This document shows, piece by piece, positions 41,544 to 51,846 of a stretch of DNA of 64,000 bases. Every line of letters starts with the position of its first letter. Position 1 is the stretch's first letter. Made by a program: the position numbers and the translations under genes. The stretch covers positions 558,001 through 622,000 of the forward strand of contig JAWKIR010000002.1 of NCBI GenBank assembly GCA_041394245.1. Direction: 5' to 3'. The stretch is from Acidimicrobiales bacterium. Lineage in GTDB: Bacteria; Actinomycetota; Acidimicrobiia; Acidimicrobiales; Aldehydirespiratoraceae. The notes under the pieces are model-generated. The model searched no databases, was not told the origin of the DNA, and worked only from the letters and a program-made list of their open reading frames with translations.

Positions 41544-42749
41544 TCAGATCGAGATCGGGAACGCCGGCGGCTCGGCCATGTCGACGATCGGATCGACCGG
41601 GCCGTTGAACATCGGGAATCGCCGCTCGGCCGCCTCGCGCTGACGGGTCGTCGAGTGGACGGGGTCCTTGTCGAACTCGGGGATCACGTACTTGCCGAAG
41701 ACCTCGATCATCTCGATGGTCTGCTCATGGGTGTAGCCCTCGTCGGGCGTGCCGAACGCGACCTGGTCACAACCGACCTTCTCGTAGGCCTGCACCTGCT
41801 CGCAGACCTCCTCGGGGTTGCCGCAGAGCATGTAGCCCTCGCGGATCGCGTAGTCGAGGGTGTCGTCGTCGAGCTCGAACTTGTTGGTGGGGTGCGGCCA
41901 GACGATGGCGTCGGGGCTCTGGGGCATCGAGTCGTGGTAGAGGTTCACCATGGTGACGCGATAGCCGCGCAGGTTGCGCTTCGCCATGGCCCGGGCCTCT
42001 TCGCGGTCCTCGAGGCAGATGACCGCGTTGGTCATCATGACGTTGTTGTTCTGGAACTGCCCGATCTGGTCGGTGACGTTCTCGGCCGCTTCCTTGTAGG
42101 CCTCGACACGGCCCTTGAGATTGTGGATCGGCTCGAAGTTGAACGCGATCGCCCCGATGCCGTGGCCGCCGGCCTTCGCGAAGGTGGCGGGGTTGCCGCA
42201 GGCGACCCACATCGGGGGGTGGCCCTTGCCGTAGGGCTTCGGGAGGATGTTGTGGGGCTTCGGCACCGAGAAGTGCTCGCCCTCGTAGGAGTAGTCCTTC
42301 TGTTCCCACATGCGGGGGATCTCGTGGGCGACCTCGTCCCACATCGACTTGGTGACGGAGAGCTCCGTGCCGCCGAAGGTGGCGACCTCGTGGCTGCCGG
42401 CGCCGCGGCCGGTGCCGAACTCGAAGCGGCCCTCCGACAGGTGATCCATCATCGCGGCGCGCTCGGCGATCCGGACCGGGTGTTCCTTCGTTGTCGGGAA
42501 CGAGGTGATGGCCGAGCCGACATGGATGCGTTCGGTCTTCGCGGCGACGTAGCCCATGAACGGGTAGGGCGCCGACATGTGGCTGTACTCGGTCAGGGCG
42601 TGGTGCTCGCCGAACCAGGTGTACTTCCAGTTGAACTTGTCGGCGTGGATCGCGTACTCCGCCTCACGCATGAGCATGAGGTGCTCGGATTCGGGATCGT
42701 GCGCTGCCGGGCCCGGCAGGTAGCCGTTGAAGAAGAGGCCGAACTCCAT
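41544..42749 (-). CDS. LLM-class flavin-dependent oxidoreductase
   Basis: 401-residue luciferase-like monooxygenase: MEFGLFFNGYLPGP, WFGEHHALTEYSHMSAPYPFMGYVAAKTERIHVGSAITSFPTTKEHPVRIAERAAMMDHLSEGRFEFGTGRGAGSHEVATFGG, then a C-terminal MCGNPEEVCEQVQAYEKVGCDQVAFG. The GEHH motif and the long insertion resemble FMN-dependent alkanal-type monooxygenases more than short F420 enzymes. ATG 42749 has AGGAG 5 bases upstream. A KstR-like palindrome lies 28 bases before the start. Confidence 0.88.
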   Translation of the reverse strand: MEFGLFFNGYLPGPAAHDPESEHLMLMREAEYAIHADKFNWKYTWFGEHHALTEYSHMSAPYPFMGYVAAKTERIHVGSAITSFPTTKEHPVRIAERAAMMDHLSEGRFEFGTGRGAGSHEVATFGGTELSVTKSMWDEVAHEIPRMWEQKDYSYEGEHFSVPKPHNILPKPYGKGHPPMWVACGNPATFAKAGGHGIGAIAFNFEPIHNLKGRVEAYKEAAENVTDQIGQFQNNNVMMTNAVICLEDREEARAMAKRNLRGYRVTMVNLYHDSMPQSPDAIVWPHPTNKFELDDDTLDYAIREGYMLCGNPEEVCEQVQAYEKVGCDQVAFGTPDEGYTHEQTIEMIEVFGKYVIPEFDKDPVHSTTRQREAAERRFPMFNGPVDPIVDMAEPPAFPISI

Positions 42750-42776
42750 GGGTGCTCCTGTAGGTGAAGAAAAGTA

Positions 42777-42797
42777 GAACGCGTTCCGGTTTTACCG
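42777..42797. promoter_or_regulatory. Palindromic operator candidate before the LLM pair
   Basis: GAACGCGTTC (42777-42786), within TAGAACGCGTTCCG, matches the TNNAACNNGTTNNA pattern of KstR operators at all but the last position. Directly next to it is CGGTTTTACCG (42787-42797), a second inverted repeat. Both lie just upstream of the LLM operon start. TetR-type control is inferred; no regulator gene is adjacent. Confidence 0.4.
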
Positions 42798-42808
42798 TAC
42801 CGCAGAAG

Positions 42809-43615
42809 TCAGGTGCCGGTGAACTTCGGGGTGCGCTTCTCGGCAAAGGCTTTCGGGCCTTCCTTGGCGTCGTTGCTGGCGAAGACGGCCTGGCCGTATT
42901 CCCATTCGTGACGCAGCGCATCGTCGAGTTCCATGCCGTCGCACTCGTGGAGTGTGCGGGTGATGGCTGCGGTCGCGAGCGGGCCGTTCTCGGCGACCAC
43001 GTTGGCCAGTTCCATCGCCTTTTCGAGCGCGGATCCGTCGGGGACGACATGGCCGATCAGACCGATGTCCTTCGCCTCGGGGGCGAGCAGGTGCTTGCCG
43101 GTCAGCAGGATCTCGGCGGCCTGGGTGTAGGGGATCTGGCGGGGGAGGCGCACGGCCGAACCTCCCATCGGATAGAGCGACCAGCGAGCTTCGCTCACGC
43201 CGAACCGGGCGCTCTCGCCGGCGACGCGGATCTCCATCGCCTGGAGCAGTTCGGTGCCGCCGGCGATGGCGACTCCCTCGACTGCGGCGACGATCGGCTT
43301 CGTCGGGCGGTAGTGGCGGAACAGCGCTTTGTAGACGATGTCGGGGTCCTCCGCCATGCGCGCTGCGGTGTCCATCGGGTCACCGTCCTTGGCATCGCCC
43401 GCCATCGCCCGCAGGTCGGCGCCGGCGCAGAAGTTGCCGCCGGCGCCGGTCACGACGATGCAGCGGATGTCGGGGTCGTTCGACGCCTCCTCGTACGCGT
43501 CGTACATGCGGATCAGCATGGCGCCCGACAGCGCGTTGAAACGCTCGGGTCGGTTCATGGTCAGGATCAGGATGTGTCCGTCGCGCTCGACGAGAAGATC
43601 GTGGGTTTCAGCCAT
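42809..43615 (-). CDS. Enoyl-CoA hydratase/isomerase (crotonase) family protein
   Basis: Acts on an enoyl-CoA in beta-oxidation or a related path. ILTMNRPERFNALSGAMLIRM, then VVTGAGGNFCAGADLRAMAGD forms the first oxyanion-hole strand, AAVEGVAIAGGTELLQAMEIRVAGESARFGVSEARWSLYPMGGSAVRLPR the second. The usual catalytic glutamates are represented by Glu in the EAR segment region. The length of 268 is normal. It lies downstream of gcvP in the same direction, separated by repeat copy B. Confidence 0.9.
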   Translation of the reverse strand: MAETHDLLVERDGHILILTMNRPERFNALSGAMLIRMYDAYEEASNDPDIRCIVVTGAGGNFCAGADLRAMAGDAKDGDPMDTAARMAEDPDIVYKALFRHYRPTKPIVAAVEGVAIAGGTELLQAMEIRVAGESARFGVSEARWSLYPMGGSAVRLPRQIPYTQAAEILLTGKHLLAPEAKDIGLIGHVVPDGSALEKAMELANVVAENGPLATAAITRTLHECDGMELDDALRHEWEYGQAVFASNDAKEGPKAFAEKRTPKFTGT

Positions 43616-43643
43616 GGCCGAAAACCTACGCCCGCACCCTCCT

Positions 43644-43692
43644 CACCCCGAAATCAGGGCGGGTCGACCACCGTTTCGGGGGTCAACCCGCC

Positions 43693-43709
<17 letters not shown>
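43644..43709. repeat. Long palindromic intergenic repeat, copy B
   Basis: AAATCAGGGCGGGTCGACC (43651-43669) is nearly complementary to GGTCAACCCGCCTTAATTT (43681-43699), with CACCCCG and CGGGTGGGG flanks. The half-site AAATYARGGCGRGTYGA is the same as in copy A at 40681. The gcvP stop codon (TAA, 43693-43695) lies inside the repeat, so the element forms the 3' end of that gene and may be its terminator. Confidence 0.65.
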
Positions 43710-46596
<2,887 letters not shown>

Positions 46597-46613
46597 GGGG
46601 AACTCCGGGGTCG

Positions 46614-46634
46614 CGAGCGAGGTTTCCCCGCTCG
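46614..46634 (-). promoter_or_regulatory. Hairpin between glycine aptamer and gcvP start
   Basis: CGAGCG (6 bases) and CGCTCG pair around a nine-base loop just 3' of the second glycine aptamer. There is no T-run, so it is more likely a translational expression platform than an intrinsic terminator. Confidence 0.35.
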
Positions 46635-46635
46635 G

Positions 46636-46836
46636 TCCGGAGGCCTGAGAGCTTCACGTCGGCCGGTCGCCCGATCTTCGCTTTCCCCTTCGGCGGATGC
46701 CCGACCTCGCGGCCGGCATCACTCTCCCGAGACGCCCACGCAGTGGCGGTCGGGGTGCCTGAGAGGTTCCCGGGGAGGTTGCTCCTTCGGCGGATGCCCG
46801 AGCCCGAGGGTTCGCACATCGCTCTCCCGCCGCTGC
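46636..46836 (-). promoter_or_regulatory. Tandem glycine riboswitch
   Basis: Read on the minus strand, two copies of the glycine aptamer are present. Aptamer I (about 46836-46756) has GCGGGAGAGCGATG, GCATCCGCCGAAGGAGCAA and CCTCTCAGGCAC. Aptamer II (about 46731-46641) has CGGGAGAGTGATG, GCATCCGCCGAAGGGGAAA and GCTCTCAGGCC. The short linker between them is typical. It lies directly upstream of gcvP and by family knowledge turns expression on when glycine is abundant. Confidence 0.95.
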
Positions 46837-46899
46837 AGACGACGTGGGGTGAAAGGTAACAGTCCTCTGATGGTCGATGGTGGTCCGGCCACGAAGATG

Positions 46900-47688
46900 T
46901 CAGGAAAGGTCGATGAGCAGGAAGATCATCCCGATCGCGTTGACGTACATGTGGGCGGCGATCGAGGCCCCGATCCGTCCGGTGACGAGCCGGCCGAGTC
47001 CGATGGCGAGGCCGAGCATGAAGAGGACAGGTGTCCGGACCGGCTCGAGATGCACGAGCGCGAAGATGCCGCTGGTCAACACGAGGATGACCACCGGGTG
47101 CATTCCCCGCTTCTCGAGGGCGCTCCACCACAGGCCGCGGTAGACGAGCTCCTCCACCAGGGGGATGAGCGTCGCTGCGAGGAAGGCGAAGACGTAGATC
47201 CAGATCGTGAGGCCGTTGCCGCCTTCGCTGTCCTCCACGAGTTCGGCTGCGGACGCCGTCGGCTCCTGGTCGAAGAGTTCGAAGATGAGGCTGGCGGTGA
47301 TGCCCGCGAGGATGAGTCCAGCGACGCAGAGTGCCGCGCCGACGGCGACGTCGCCGAATTTCACCTGCAGTCCGAGGTCGCGCGACAGCCCGGCCCCTCG
47401 TGCCCGCGCGATCCAGGTGACATGTCCGAGCTGGATCAGGGGCGGGACGGCGACGACCGCCGGCAGCCAGAACCCGGTGATGACCGTGCCGTCGATCGCG
47501 AAATAGGCGACGAATCCGATGGCGATGGAGACGGTGAAGAACAGCGCCATGGACAGCAGGGCGTCGCCGATGCCCCAGCGCGACACCTCGTGGTCGTAGG
47601 TCGCTCGGTGGATCGACCCGGAGGGCCCCGGCGGGGCCGGCGGTGGCAGTCGCGGTGGGGGCGGCGGTGGCGGCGGCAGGGGAGCCAT
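46900..47688 (-). CDS. CPBP-family intramembrane metalloprotease
   Basis: Polytopic membrane protein of the CAAX protease/Abi family. The glutamate motif VEELVYRGLWW is near residues 177-187 and GIFALVHLEPVRTP with the histidine near 207-220, then GRIGASIAAHMYVNAIG, together the three conserved motifs. The N-terminus is a proline-rich cytoplasmic tail (APLPPPPPPPPRLPPPAPPGP). 262 residues. TACGCT is 9 bases before the ATG. Role in this organism unknown; family members process peptides or protect against self-made bacteriocins. Confidence 0.88.
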   Translation of the reverse strand: MAPLPPPPPPPPRLPPPAPPGPSGSIHRATYDHEVSRWGIGDALLSMALFFTVSIAIGFVAYFAIDGTVITGFWLPAVVAVPPLIQLGHVTWIARARGAGLSRDLGLQVKFGDVAVGAALCVAGLILAGITASLIFELFDQEPTASAAELVEDSEGGNGLTIWIYVFAFLAATLIPLVEELVYRGLWWSALEKRGMHPVVILVLTSGIFALVHLEPVRTPVLFMLGLAIGLGRLVTGRIGASIAAHMYVNAIGMIFLLIDLS

Positions 47689-47748
47689 GTGCGCGCCAGC
47701 GTAGGACCGACGCAGCGCGTAGGGGTGGAGGCGAGGAGGGCGGAGGTA

Positions 47749-48876
47749 CTAGGGGTGGACGTCGCCCTGATCGTGGAGGTTCATCTTCTCGAACGGGCCG
47801 AAGAAGCCGTGTTCGTAGAGGCCGTAGCCCGTCTTGCCGTCGTAGGTGAACTCGCCGACCGAGTCGACCACGCCGTACTGGGCGAGTGGCCTGATCTCGT
47901 CGACCTGGTACTCGAGCGCCTGGACGACCTCCTCCTCGCCCTGCCACATGCCGTGGCGCCAGTCCTCGTCCATCCCGTAGCCGGTGCCGATCGAGATGAA
48001 GTTGGTGAGCAGCGGCTTGCAGTCGACGGTGATCGGACCCTCGGGGGCGTCGGGGAACGTGATCCGACTGCCGCTCAGGAGGCGAGTGCCCGGAATCATG
48101 TCGTGCTCCCACTGCGGATGGCCGAGCCATTCGGGCTCGCGAGTCGGGTCCTTCCAGACCCGCATCGCCTCTTCCAGCGGCCGGTTCTCGGACGGCTCCT
48201 CGTGGCACATGTAGATGATCGAATGGTCGCCGAAGTCCATCGGCATGTAGTTCCACATGCCGGCCATGGTGTGGATCGACTGGCGGATGCCGTCGGGTTG
48301 CTTCTCGCCGACGGGACGGACACCCCAGCTGCGGTCGCGGGACCCGCCGCAGATGTCGGGTGTCACCGCGATCTCCTCGCCGGCGATGGTGATCTGTCCC
48401 TCCCAGCGGCCGCACTGGGCGAAGCGCTGGGTGTCGAACATGACGGTGCCGCGACTGCGGATGTATTGCCGGGGCTCCTCGAACGCAGGGTGGCTACCCG
48501 TCCACGTGATGTCCATCGAGATGTCGGCCTCGTTGGGTTCGACCACGACCCGCAGTTTGTGGAGCGGCTCGATGATCTCGATCCGAAACGGACCGACCGA
48601 GATGTCCATGCGGTCCTCGAGCGGCTTCGACGCCCGCATGATGCGTTGCACGCCGTTGCGGGTCACCGCCAGGAACGCGTCGGTCGTGCCGAGGTTGGGG
48701 TAGACGCCGAGGCCGAAGATCGCGAAGTACTCGTCGGAGCTGGGGTGGAGGTTGAAGTAGTAGCGGTCGTAGAAGTTCCGATCGCTGGTCGCCACGTGCC
48801 GGATGTACTCCGACGTCTGGTGAACGGGGAAGTCGTCCCAACTGGAGATGCTCTGGTTGTACTGGCTTGCGTTCAT
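47749..48876 (-). CDS. Hypothetical protein with lipocalin-like (AttH/DUF7065-type) features
   Basis: 375 residues, rich in Trp, Asp and aromatic residues, no signal peptide. Stretches such as YYFNLHPSSDEYFAIFGLGVYPNLGTTDAFLAV, DRSWGVRPVGEKQPDG and TGYGLYEHGFFGPFEKMNL look like the hydroxyneurosporene synthase/AttH-type beta barrels found in lipid- and steroid-degrading actinobacteria. This is from memory and the exact family is uncertain. The gene is divergent from the DUF35-thiolase-crotonase operon, with two palindromes in the shared promoter, so both may respond to the same signal. Confidence 0.6.
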   Translation of the reverse strand: MNASQYNQSISSWDDFPVHQTSEYIRHVATSDRNFYDRYYFNLHPSSDEYFAIFGLGVYPNLGTTDAFLAVTRNGVQRIMRASKPLEDRMDISVGPFRIEIIEPLHKLRVVVEPNEADISMDITWTGSHPAFEEPRQYIRSRGTVMFDTQRFAQCGRWEGQITIAGEEIAVTPDICGGSRDRSWGVRPVGEKQPDGIRQSIHTMAGMWNYMPMDFGDHSIIYMCHEEPSENRPLEEAMRVWKDPTREPEWLGHPQWEHDMIPGTRLLSGSRITFPDAPEGPITVDCKPLLTNFISIGTGYGMDEDWRHGMWQGEEEVVQALEYQVDEIRPLAQYGVVDSVGEFTYDGKTGYGLYEHGFFGPFEKMNLHDQGDVHP

Positions 48877-48887
48877 GGTCGGTGACG

Positions 48888-48914
48888 GTAACCGTTACTC
48901 TGACGGTGCGTCAG
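48888..48914. promoter_or_regulatory. Two palindromic operators in a divergent promoter
   Basis: GTAAC-C-GTTAC (48888-48898) and CTGACG-GTG-CGTCAG (48900-48914) are adjacent perfect inverted repeats between the start of the 47749 gene (48876) and the GTG of the DUF35 gene (48938). This arrangement is typical of TetR-type repressor sites. The regulator gene is not in sight. Confidence 0.5.
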
Positions 48915-48937
48915 ATTCCCGACGGGAGACAACCACC

Positions 48938-49381
48938 GTGACGAAGCAGCGAGTGCCAGTGGTCGAAGGCATGTTCACCATGGACGACGAGCCCCGGCTC
49001 ATCGGCGGCAAGGTGCCCGGACGGGAGACGTACTTCTTCCCGAAGCATGTCGCCGGAGGCGACCCGGCCGCAGTCGGGGCGGAGCTGGAGGAGGTCCTGC
49101 TCTCGCGGACCGGCACCGTCTGGTCCTACACGTCCTCGGACTATCAGCCCCCGCCACCCTTCGTCCCCAACACCGACCCGTACGAGCCGATCACCATCGC
49201 CGCGGTCCAGCTCGAGAAGGAACAGATGGTCGTGCTGGGGCAGTGCGTGCAGGGCGTCACCCCCGCCGACCTCTCGGTCGGCACCGAGGTCGAGTTGGTC
49301 CTCGACACCCTCTACGAAGACGACGAGAACGAATACATGGTCTGGAAATGGAAGCCCGTGCACGCAGGGGAGAACGGCTGA
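48938..49381 (+). CDS. DUF35-type OB-fold protein lacking the zinc ribbon
   Basis: Small partner of thiolase-like enzymes; DUF35 proteins hold the acyl-CoA and bind the thiolase in steroid side-chain or ketone-body pathways. The OB part is complete: VLLSRTGTVWSYTSSDYQPPPPF, YEPITIAAVQLEKEQMVVLGQCV and PADLSVGTEVELVLDTLYEDDENEYMVWKWKP. In the N-part the spacing RLIGGKVPGRETYFFPKHVAGGDP corresponds to the zinc ribbon, but all four expected cysteines are absent. 147 residues. GTG 48938 has GGGAG upstream. The gene overlaps the thiolase gene by TGATG. Confidence 0.85.
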   Translation: MTKQRVPVVEGMFTMDDEPRLIGGKVPGRETYFFPKHVAGGDPAAVGAELEEVLLSRTGTVWSYTSSDYQPPPPFVPNTDPYEPITIAAVQLEKEQMVVLGQCVQGVTPADLSVGTEVELVLDTLYEDDENEYMVWKWKPVHAGENG

Positions 49382-50568
49382 TGGAAGAGATCGCGATCCT
49401 CGGCGTGGGTATGCACCCGTGGGGCAAGTGGGGCCGGAACTTCACCGACTACGGCACCGTTGCCGCCCGTGAGGCGTTGGCCGACGCAGGAGTCGACTGG
49501 AACGACGTCGGCTTCGTCTCCGGCGCGATCACGGTGCGATGTGGCTACCCGGGCTACGTCGCCGGATCGACCTTCGCCCAGAAGCTCGGCTTCAACGGCG
49601 CCCAGGTCGCCTCCTCCTACGCCGCATGCGCCTCGGGTGCGACGGCGTTGCAGGTGGCTCGGGGTCAGATCCTCTCGGGGGCGACCGACGTCGCCCTGAT
49701 CGTCGGGGCCGACACCACACCCAAGGGCTTCCTCGCCCCCAACGAGGGCGATCGTCCCGACGACATGGACTGGCTGCGGTTCAAGCTCGTGGGGGCCACG
49801 AATCCCGTCTACTTCGGTTTGCAGGCCCGCCGCCGGATGGATGTCTACGGCGCCACCCAGGAGGACTTCGCCCGGGTGAAGGTCAAGAACAGCCGCCACT
49901 CGGTCCACAACCCGAGGGCACGGTTCACGAAGGAATACGACATCGACGACGTCATGAACTCGCCGGTCGTGTCCGACCCGCTGCGGCTGCTCGACATCTG
50001 TGCGACATCCGACGGTGGCGCCGCCATCGTGGTGTCGTCGATGGAGTACGCCAGGGCCCATGGCCACGCCGACCCGGTCCGTGTCGCAGGGATCTCCACC
50101 GTCACGCCGACCTTCCCCGACACCGTCATCGACCTGCCCTACATCGCGACCGACTCGGCCGGGGCCACGAGTCGGCCCGAGCGCGGCTTCAAGCAGTCGA
50201 TCGGCGACCGGGTCTACGCCGAGGCCGGCCTGGGCCCCGACGACATCGATGTCGCCGAGGTCTACGACCTCTCGTCGGCGCTGGAGCTCGACTGGTACGA
50301 GCAGCTCGGTTTCTGTCCCGAGGGCGAGGCCGAGAAGCTCCTCAACGACGGCGTGACCACCATCGGCGGTCGACTCCCCGTGAATCCCTCGGGTGGCCTC
50401 GGTGCATTCGGCGAAGCCGTGCCCGCACAGGCGATCGCCCAGGTGTGCGAGCTCACGTGGCAGCTCCGCGGCCAGGCCGAAGGCCGCCAGGTCGAGGGGG
50501 CAAAGGTCGGCATCACCGCCAACCAGGGCCTTTTCGGTCACGGATCCTCGGTGCTGGTGCGCAAGTGA
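49381..50568 (+). CDS. Thiolase/lipid-transfer-type acetyl-CoA acetyltransferase
   Basis: Thiolase-fold protein of the Ltp/SCP2-thiolase type. IAILGVGMHPWGKWG opens it; SYAACASGATALQVARGQILSGATDVALIVGAD near residues 80-115 contains the nucleophile-position cysteine; VYDLSSALELDWYEQLGF, VNPSGGLGAFGEAVPAQAIAQVCELTWQLRGQA and NQGLFGHGSSVLV end it. The classic C-terminal CGGG is replaced by GHGSS, as in retro-aldolase partners of DUF35 proteins. Length 395. It is the middle gene of a three-gene operon with DUF35 and crotonase genes, a layout typical of steroid or branched acyl-CoA breakdown. Confidence 0.9.
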   Translation: MEEIAILGVGMHPWGKWGRNFTDYGTVAAREALADAGVDWNDVGFVSGAITVRCGYPGYVAGSTFAQKLGFNGAQVASSYAACASGATALQVARGQILSGATDVALIVGADTTPKGFLAPNEGDRPDDMDWLRFKLVGATNPVYFGLQARRRMDVYGATQEDFARVKVKNSRHSVHNPRARFTKEYDIDDVMNSPVVSDPLRLLDICATSDGGAAIVVSSMEYARAHGHADPVRVAGISTVTPTFPDTVIDLPYIATDSAGATSRPERGFKQSIGDRVYAEAGLGPDDIDVAEVYDLSSALELDWYEQLGFCPEGEAEKLLNDGVTTIGGRLPVNPSGGLGAFGEAVPAQAIAQVCELTWQLRGQAEGRQVEGAKVGITANQGLFGHGSSVLVRK

Positions 50569-51329
50569 CCATCCACGAGGCTCTCACCGACGACGGCGTG
50601 CTCGAGCTCGTCATGGACAACCCGAAGGTGAACGCGTTGCCGATCGCCGACACGCTCCGCATCGCCGAGGTGCTCGACGGCATTCGACACCGACCCGAGG
50701 TCACGGCGGTGATCCTCACCGCCGCCGGGCGCGGGTTCTGCGCGGGCGTCGACATCAAGGAGATGCAGGCGATGCCCGGCAACGAGGGGATCCTCGGGGT
50801 CAACCAGGCCTGCTTCGACGCATTCCGCGCCGTCTACGAGTGCGCCGTGCCGGTGATCTGTGCGGTCAACGACTTCTGCTTGGGAACGGGGATCGGGCTG
50901 GCCGGGAGCGCCGACATCGTCGTCGCTGCCGAGGGTGCGAAGTTCGGACTTCCCGAGATCGACAACGGCGCGCTCGGCGCCGCGACCCACCTTGGTCGAC
51001 TGGTGCCCGAGAAGCATCTCCGGTGGATGCTCTACAGCTGTGAGCCGGTGACGGCCGAACAGCTCGCCGACTGGGGCACCGTCCTGCGGGTCGTCCCGCT
51101 CGACGAGCTCATGGAGACCGCCCGAGAAGTCGCACGCGTGGTGGCGTCGAAACACCCGACCGTCATGCGAGCCGCCAAACGGTCGCTCAACGGCATCGAC
51201 GACGACCCGAGCCGCAGCTATCGCTACGAGCAGGGCTTCACCTTCGAGCTGAACCTCCACGGGCTCGGCGAAGAGGCCCGCGAGGCCTTCGTCAAGGGCG
51301 AGCGCGAGAGCAACTCCGCTGCCGGCTGA
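50565..51329 (+). CDS. Enoyl-CoA hydratase/isomerase family protein
   Basis: Crotonase-fold enzyme, 254 residues. DDGVLELVMDNPKVNALPIADTLRI, VILTAAGRGFCAGVDIKEMQAM (first oxyanion strand), CAVNDFCLGTGIGLAGSADIVVAAEGAKFGLPEIDNGALGAATHLGRLVP (second). GTG 50565 lies in a GTGA overlap with the thiolase gene. The region of the second catalytic glutamate shows Glu-Ile-Asp in place of the usual Glu-Val. Its last 11 bases overlap the macro-domain gene. Confidence 0.9.
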   Translation: MTIHEALTDDGVLELVMDNPKVNALPIADTLRIAEVLDGIRHRPEVTAVILTAAGRGFCAGVDIKEMQAMPGNEGILGVNQACFDAFRAVYECAVPVICAVNDFCLGTGIGLAGSADIVVAAEGAKFGLPEIDNGALGAATHLGRLVPEKHLRWMLYSCEPVTAEQLADWGTVLRVVPLDELMETAREVARVVASKHPTVMRAAKRSLNGIDDDPSRSYRYEQGFTFELNLHGLGEEAREAFVKGERESNSAAG

Positions 51330-51822
51330 GATCTCCGTCGTTCGCGGCGACATCACCACCATCGCAGTCGACGCCATCGTCAACGCGGCGAATGCCGCGC
51401 TCGCTGGTGGGGGCGGTGTCGACGGTGCGATCCACCGTGCCGGTGGCCCTTCGATCATGGCGGCGTGCCGTCGGATCGGCGGGTGCGATCCCGGCGACGC
51501 GGTGGCGACCCCCGCCGGTGATCTACCTGCGAAGTGGGTGATCCACACCGTGGGTCCGATCTGGACCGACGACGACGCCGACCAGCACCGTGAGACCCTG
51601 GCGTCGGCCTATCGGCGCTGCATCGAGGTCGCCGACGACCTGGGTGCCCGGTCGGTCGCGTTCCCCAACATCAGCACGGGTGTCTACCGGTTCCCGAAGC
51701 CGCTCGCCGCCGACATCGCCGTCGCCACGGTGCGGTCCGCCCTCCCGAGCACGTCGATCGAGCGGGTCTTGTTCGTCTGCTTCGACGACGAGAACGAGCT
51801 GCTCTACCGCGACCGGGTCTGA
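51319..51822 (+). CDS. Macro domain ADP-ribose-processing protein
   Basis: Hydrolyses O-acetyl-ADP-ribose or removes ADP-ribose. The full macro domain is readable only if translation begins upstream of the first ATG (51457): EISVVRGDITTIAVDAIVNAANAALAGGGGVDGAIHRAGGP, then DLPAKWVIHTVGP, and SVAFPNISTGVYRFPKPLAADIAV. No ATG, GTG or TTG exists in frame at the right place, so CTG 51319, which overlaps the crotonase stop, is the best start; 167 residues. An ATG at 51457 would lose the ADP-ribose-binding loop GDI..NAAN..GGGG. Confidence 0.82.
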   Translation: MPAEISVVRGDITTIAVDAIVNAANAALAGGGGVDGAIHRAGGPSIMAACRRIGGCDPGDAVATPAGDLPAKWVIHTVGPIWTDDDADQHRETLASAYRRCIEVADDLGARSVAFPNISTGVYRFPKPLAADIAVATVRSALPSTSIERVLFVCFDDENELLYRDRV

Positions 51823-51846
51823 CGCTTCCCAGACGTCGTCGGCGAG

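Noticed and set aside
32519..43615. A complete known catabolic pathway (for example cholesterol rings) in the 32-43 kb region
   Set aside because: No diagnostic ring-cleavage or side-chain enzymes (HsaC, KstD, KshA) are present, so the substrate cannot be named.
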